Shown here: positions 5,376-7,097 of the stretch, piece by piece | Numbering within the stretch: the first letter of the stretch is position 1 | Layout of the letters: every line of letters starts with the position of its first letter | Source of the DNA: Cloacimonetes bacterium UBA4175 | GTDB lineage: Bacteria > Cloacimonadota > Cloacimonadia > Cloacimonadales > Cloacimonadaceae | Direction: 5' to 3' | DNA length: 7,097 nt | Assembly: GCA_002379855.1 (NCBI GenBank) | Contig: DFUX01000078.1 | Span: 1-7,097 of the forward strand | The notes under the pieces: generated by a model | Databases searched by the model: none | What the model was told of the DNA's origin: nothing | The model's input: the letters and a program-made list of their open reading frames with translations, nothing else | Program-made: the position numbers and the translations under genes

Positions 5376-6776
5376 TCAGAAAGTATAGGTGAGCCCCAGA
5401 TTGGCCGCCATCACCGAGGAGTTGTAGGTTCCCCTCATATTGTTGTCGGTCTCGGTGTCGATCACGCGTTCGGGAAACTTGATGATCTGGCCATTCACGT
5501 CGAGGGTGAACTTGCCGAAGTCGCGGCCATAGCCGATATTGCCGCTGATCTTGTCGCCGATGTCGGAGAGGGTGGGATTCTGGGTTTCCTCTGGGATGGG
5601 GGACTGGTCGTAGTAGAATCCGGCGCGCAGGGCGTTGCGGCCCAGGCGGTATTCGCTGCCCAGGCTGACGCGGCTGGTGTCTTTCCAGTCGAAAACGAGT
5701 TTAGGATTCTCAACCTTTCTGCCGAGGATCGCCACATCATCGAGGAACGTGACTTCGATCCGGTTCAGGCGGCTCCACATGCTGTAGGCGTAATCCAGAT
5801 TCACGCTCCAGTTTGGCATCACTTTGCAGGAGATGCCCAAAGCCGCTTCCGCGGGCAGCTTGAGGTTCGCTTCCAGATCGCCTTTGCCGCCGTGGACGCC
5901 GGGAGCCCAGACCGGATTGGGTGAGGATGCCGAAAGCTGAACCAGATAGTTGTGATAGCTGTTCAGCCACAGCTTGACTTCCGCCTCTCCTTCCAGGGGG
6001 ATGTTGGCAGGCGTCTTGTAGGTGAGGCCCAGCGAGAGTTTGTCGATCGGTTTATAGAGGACGCCGATGTTTCCCCCGAACCCCCATCCGGTGCCGGACA
6101 TCTCAAAGGTGTCGGGGCCATAGAGGGAGAATCTGTCACTGGGAGAGAGCCTGGTGACGTCGATCATGCCGTAAAGCAGGCTGAAACCCAGGCCGAAAGA
6201 GAGTTTGTCCAGCAGGCGGTGAGACATGGTGGGATGGATATCCACAATGGCGATGGAGCTGGACATCTCATTTTTTGGCATGCCGGAGGGAGTGTCCAGG
6301 GTGTAGTCTGCGGGGATGGGCGTTCCATTGGGAAGGGTATCCGGCATGACAAAGCCCGTGTTGGCAATGTCATAAGCGTCATAGGTGGCACCCAGGCCAT
6401 AGGGGACGTAGATGCCCAGGCCGAACTTGGTTTTGGGGTTGTCCGCGTAGAACCCCAACAGGCTGGGGAAGATGCTGAGCTTGTTTTCGGCAGAGAGTTC
6501 TTTATTATAAGCAAAGCCGGGCAGGGAGATGTTGTTTGTCCATCTGGAATCTGGTTGGATAAAGCTACCGCCCAGGCTGAGCTGATCATTCCGGATAAAG
6601 GCCAGGCCAGCCGGATTCCAATAAACGGCGGAAGGGTCGTCGGCCATGCCGCGGAACGCTCCCCCCATCGAGATGGCGCGGGAACCTATCCCGGAAAGGG
6701 CAAAACCTCCGGCAAAAAGCCCGGTGCTCAAACTGAGCAGCAGGACGAGCAGGATTGCATTACGGATTGAATTCAT
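5376..6776 (-). CDS. OmpP1/FadL-family outer-membrane transport protein, 466 aa
   Basis: This is an outer-membrane beta-barrel of the OmpP1/FadL/TodX family (PF03349), which lets fatty acids, aromatic compounds or other hydrophobic molecules enter through a lateral opening. Residues 1-22 are a signal peptide (MNSIRN, hydrophobic core, then GLFA before GG). The mature start carries the family signature: GSRAISMGGAFRGMADDPSA at 31-50 and YWNPAGLAF at 52-60, the N-terminal plug or hatch region. The rest alternates polar and hydrophobic residues as in barrel strands, and the protein ends NLGLTYTF, with a terminal phenylalanine as expected for BAM-inserted barrels. The 466-residue length fits. I chose the ATG at 6774-6776 because AAGGAG (6782-6787) sits five bases before it; an in-frame GTG two codons upstream overlaps that site and cannot be used. 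It is a single-gene unit with its own terminator. The ligand is not predictable. Confidence 0.92.
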   Translation of the reverse strand: MNSIRNAILLVLLLSLSTGLFAGGFALSGIGSRAISMGGAFRGMADDPSAVYWNPAGLAFIRNDQLSLGGSFIQPDSRWTNNISLPGFAYNKELSAENKLSIFPSLLGFYADNPKTKFGLGIYVPYGLGATYDAYDIANTGFVMPDTLPNGTPIPADYTLDTPSGMPKNEMSSSIAIVDIHPTMSHRLLDKLSFGLGFSLLYGMIDVTRLSPSDRFSLYGPDTFEMSGTGWGFGGNIGVLYKPIDKLSLGLTYKTPANIPLEGEAEVKLWLNSYHNYLVQLSASSPNPVWAPGVHGGKGDLEANLKLPAEAALGISCKVMPNWSVNLDYAYSMWSRLNRIEVTFLDDVAILGRKVENPKLVFDWKDTSRVSLGSEYRLGRNALRAGFYYDQSPIPEETQNPTLSDIGDKISGNIGYGRDFGKFTLDVNGQIIKFPERVIDTETDNNMRGTYNSSVMAANLGLTYTF

Positions 6777-6781
6777 GATCA

Positions 6782-6787
6782 CTCCTT
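6782..6787 (-). promoter_or_regulatory. Ribosome binding site that fixes the FadL-like start
   Basis: AAGGAG on the minus strand lies with a 5-base spacer before the ATG at 6774-6776. It overlaps the first base of the in-frame GTG at 6780-6782, which rules that codon out as a start. Confidence 0.85.
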
Positions 6788-6790
6788 ATT

Positions 6791-6814
6791 TGCTAAAATG
6801 CTAATATGCAAACG
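6791..6814 (-). repeat. Three 8-bp near-tandem units in the FadL-like leader
   Basis: On the plus strand the units are TGCTAAAA (6791-6798), TGCTAATA (6799-6806) and TGCAAACG (6807-6814), followed by CTAAGC. On the minus strand each unit ends in TTAGCA or TTGCA. They lie directly upstream of the ribosome site, where a regulator binding site or an mRNA leader element could sit. The third unit is degenerate. Confidence 0.4.
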
Positions 6815-6934
6815 CTAAGCTTTCACGCGAACACAATTCAAGTTTGCGGGATTAGTCAAGGAAAAAATTCGTAGTTACGCCTTTGCCGGGATTTATGGCA
6901 ATTCGCTTGCTTTGAACTCGAAAAACCATCGCAT

Positions 6935-6965
6935 GATAGAACGCGGATGACAGGATCGACAGGAT
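6935..6965 (+). repeat. Dispersed repeat, right copy, with internal 9-base periodicity
   Basis: Positions 6935-6954 are the exact reverse complement of positions 1-20. Just inside, GACAGGAT occurs at 6949-6956 and again at 6958-6965, a 9-base period, and the unit fades into an AT run (ATATATA). Short-period ACAGGAT repeats of this kind occur as non-coding dispersed elements in many bacterial genomes. The left boundary of the shared block is at 6935; the right boundary is unknown because the left copy is cut by the window. Confidence 0.7.
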
Positions 6966-7049
6966 ATATATTGGGAAAGACCATTGGTGAAAGGGTGGTA
7001 AGCGACCACTGACTCAGAAACAGAACACACCCAGTCTATACATTGTGTC

Positions 7050-7071
7050 ATCCCGGCCTGCGAGCCGGGAT
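7050..7071. repeat. REP-like palindrome
   Basis: ATCCCGGC (7050-7057) and GCCGGGAT (7064-7071) form a perfect 8-bp stem with a 6-base loop (CTGCGA). It is preceded by TGTC and followed by CCAGTACCC. The pattern GTCATCCCGGC...GCCGGGATCCAG is typical of repeated extragenic palindromes in many bacteria. There is no T run after either strand, so an intrinsic terminator is unlikely. Confidence 0.65.
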
Positions 7072-7097
7072 CCAGTACCCAGGGGTGGCAAAGTCCG

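Larger units (their letters stand above)
6777..7097. other. Non-coding, repeat-rich region upstream of the FadL-like gene
   Basis: No gene is supported in these 321 bases. From left to right they hold the ribosome site, an 8-bp periodic motif (6791-6814), an AT-rich stretch where the porin promoter should lie, the right copy of the dispersed repeat (6935-6965) and a REP-like palindrome (7050-7071). For the promoter, TTGACT reads on the minus strand at 6854-6859, but the hexamer 17 bases further on (TTGTGT) is a poor -10, so I do not call it. Confidence 0.65.

Noticed and set aside
5952..6770. 272-codon plus-strand reading frame opposite the FadL-like gene
   Set aside because: It is antisense to a gene with clear signal peptide and family motifs, and its translation has no protein-like pattern.
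6780..6782. GTG start for the FadL-like gene
   Set aside because: The codon overlaps the AAGGAG ribosome site; the ATG at 6774-6776 has proper spacing.

Overview
The window looks like the chromosome of a diderm (outer-membrane) bacterium of moderate, roughly 50-55% G+C content. Three things point there: an OmpP1/FadL-type outer-membrane barrel, a secreted protein with a type IX secretion (Por)-like C-terminal sorting domain, and Shine-Dalgarno sites with a consensus sigma70-type promoter. The sorting domain suggests the Bacteroidota/FCB side of the tree. A candidate phylum such as Cloacimonadota would fit, but that is an inference from general look, not proof. There are no transposase, integrase, CRISPR, tRNA or rRNA genes.

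Layout. Positions 51-1711 hold two minus-strand genes for exported proteins whose stop and start codons overlap (ATGA): a type IX-like secreted protein (641-1711) and an unrecognised signal-peptide protein (51-644). A 399-base divergent intergenic region (1712-2110) follows. It holds two perfect, oppositely oriented DnaA-box sequences and a textbook promoter. That promoter drives a plus-strand three-gene operon (2111-5153): a PhoU-like DUF47 protein, a PiT-family phosphate transporter with an unusual cytoplasmic tail of about 154 residues, and an AEC-family (auxin efflux carrier-like) permease. A 222-base convergent spacer carries small repeats and a Rho-independent terminator for the minus-strand FadL/OmpP1-like gene (5376-6776). 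The last 321 bases are non-coding and rich in repeats: an 8-bp periodic motif near the porin start, a dispersed repeat whose inverted copy lies at the very start of the window, and a REP-like palindrome.

How the genes work together. DUF47 and PiT form a well-known pair for ion-coupled inorganic phosphate uptake and its control. The AEC permease is translationally coupled to PiT, so the two are made together, but its substrate cannot be read from sequence. The FadL-like barrel would bring hydrophobic or other small molecules through the outer membrane. The two secreted proteins probably act at the cell surface or outside it.

I see no clearly new multi-gene system. The most unusual items are the DnaA-box pair in a place where local base skew argues against an origin, the PiT tail, the uncharacterised secreted protein pair, and the dispersed repeat bracketing the window.
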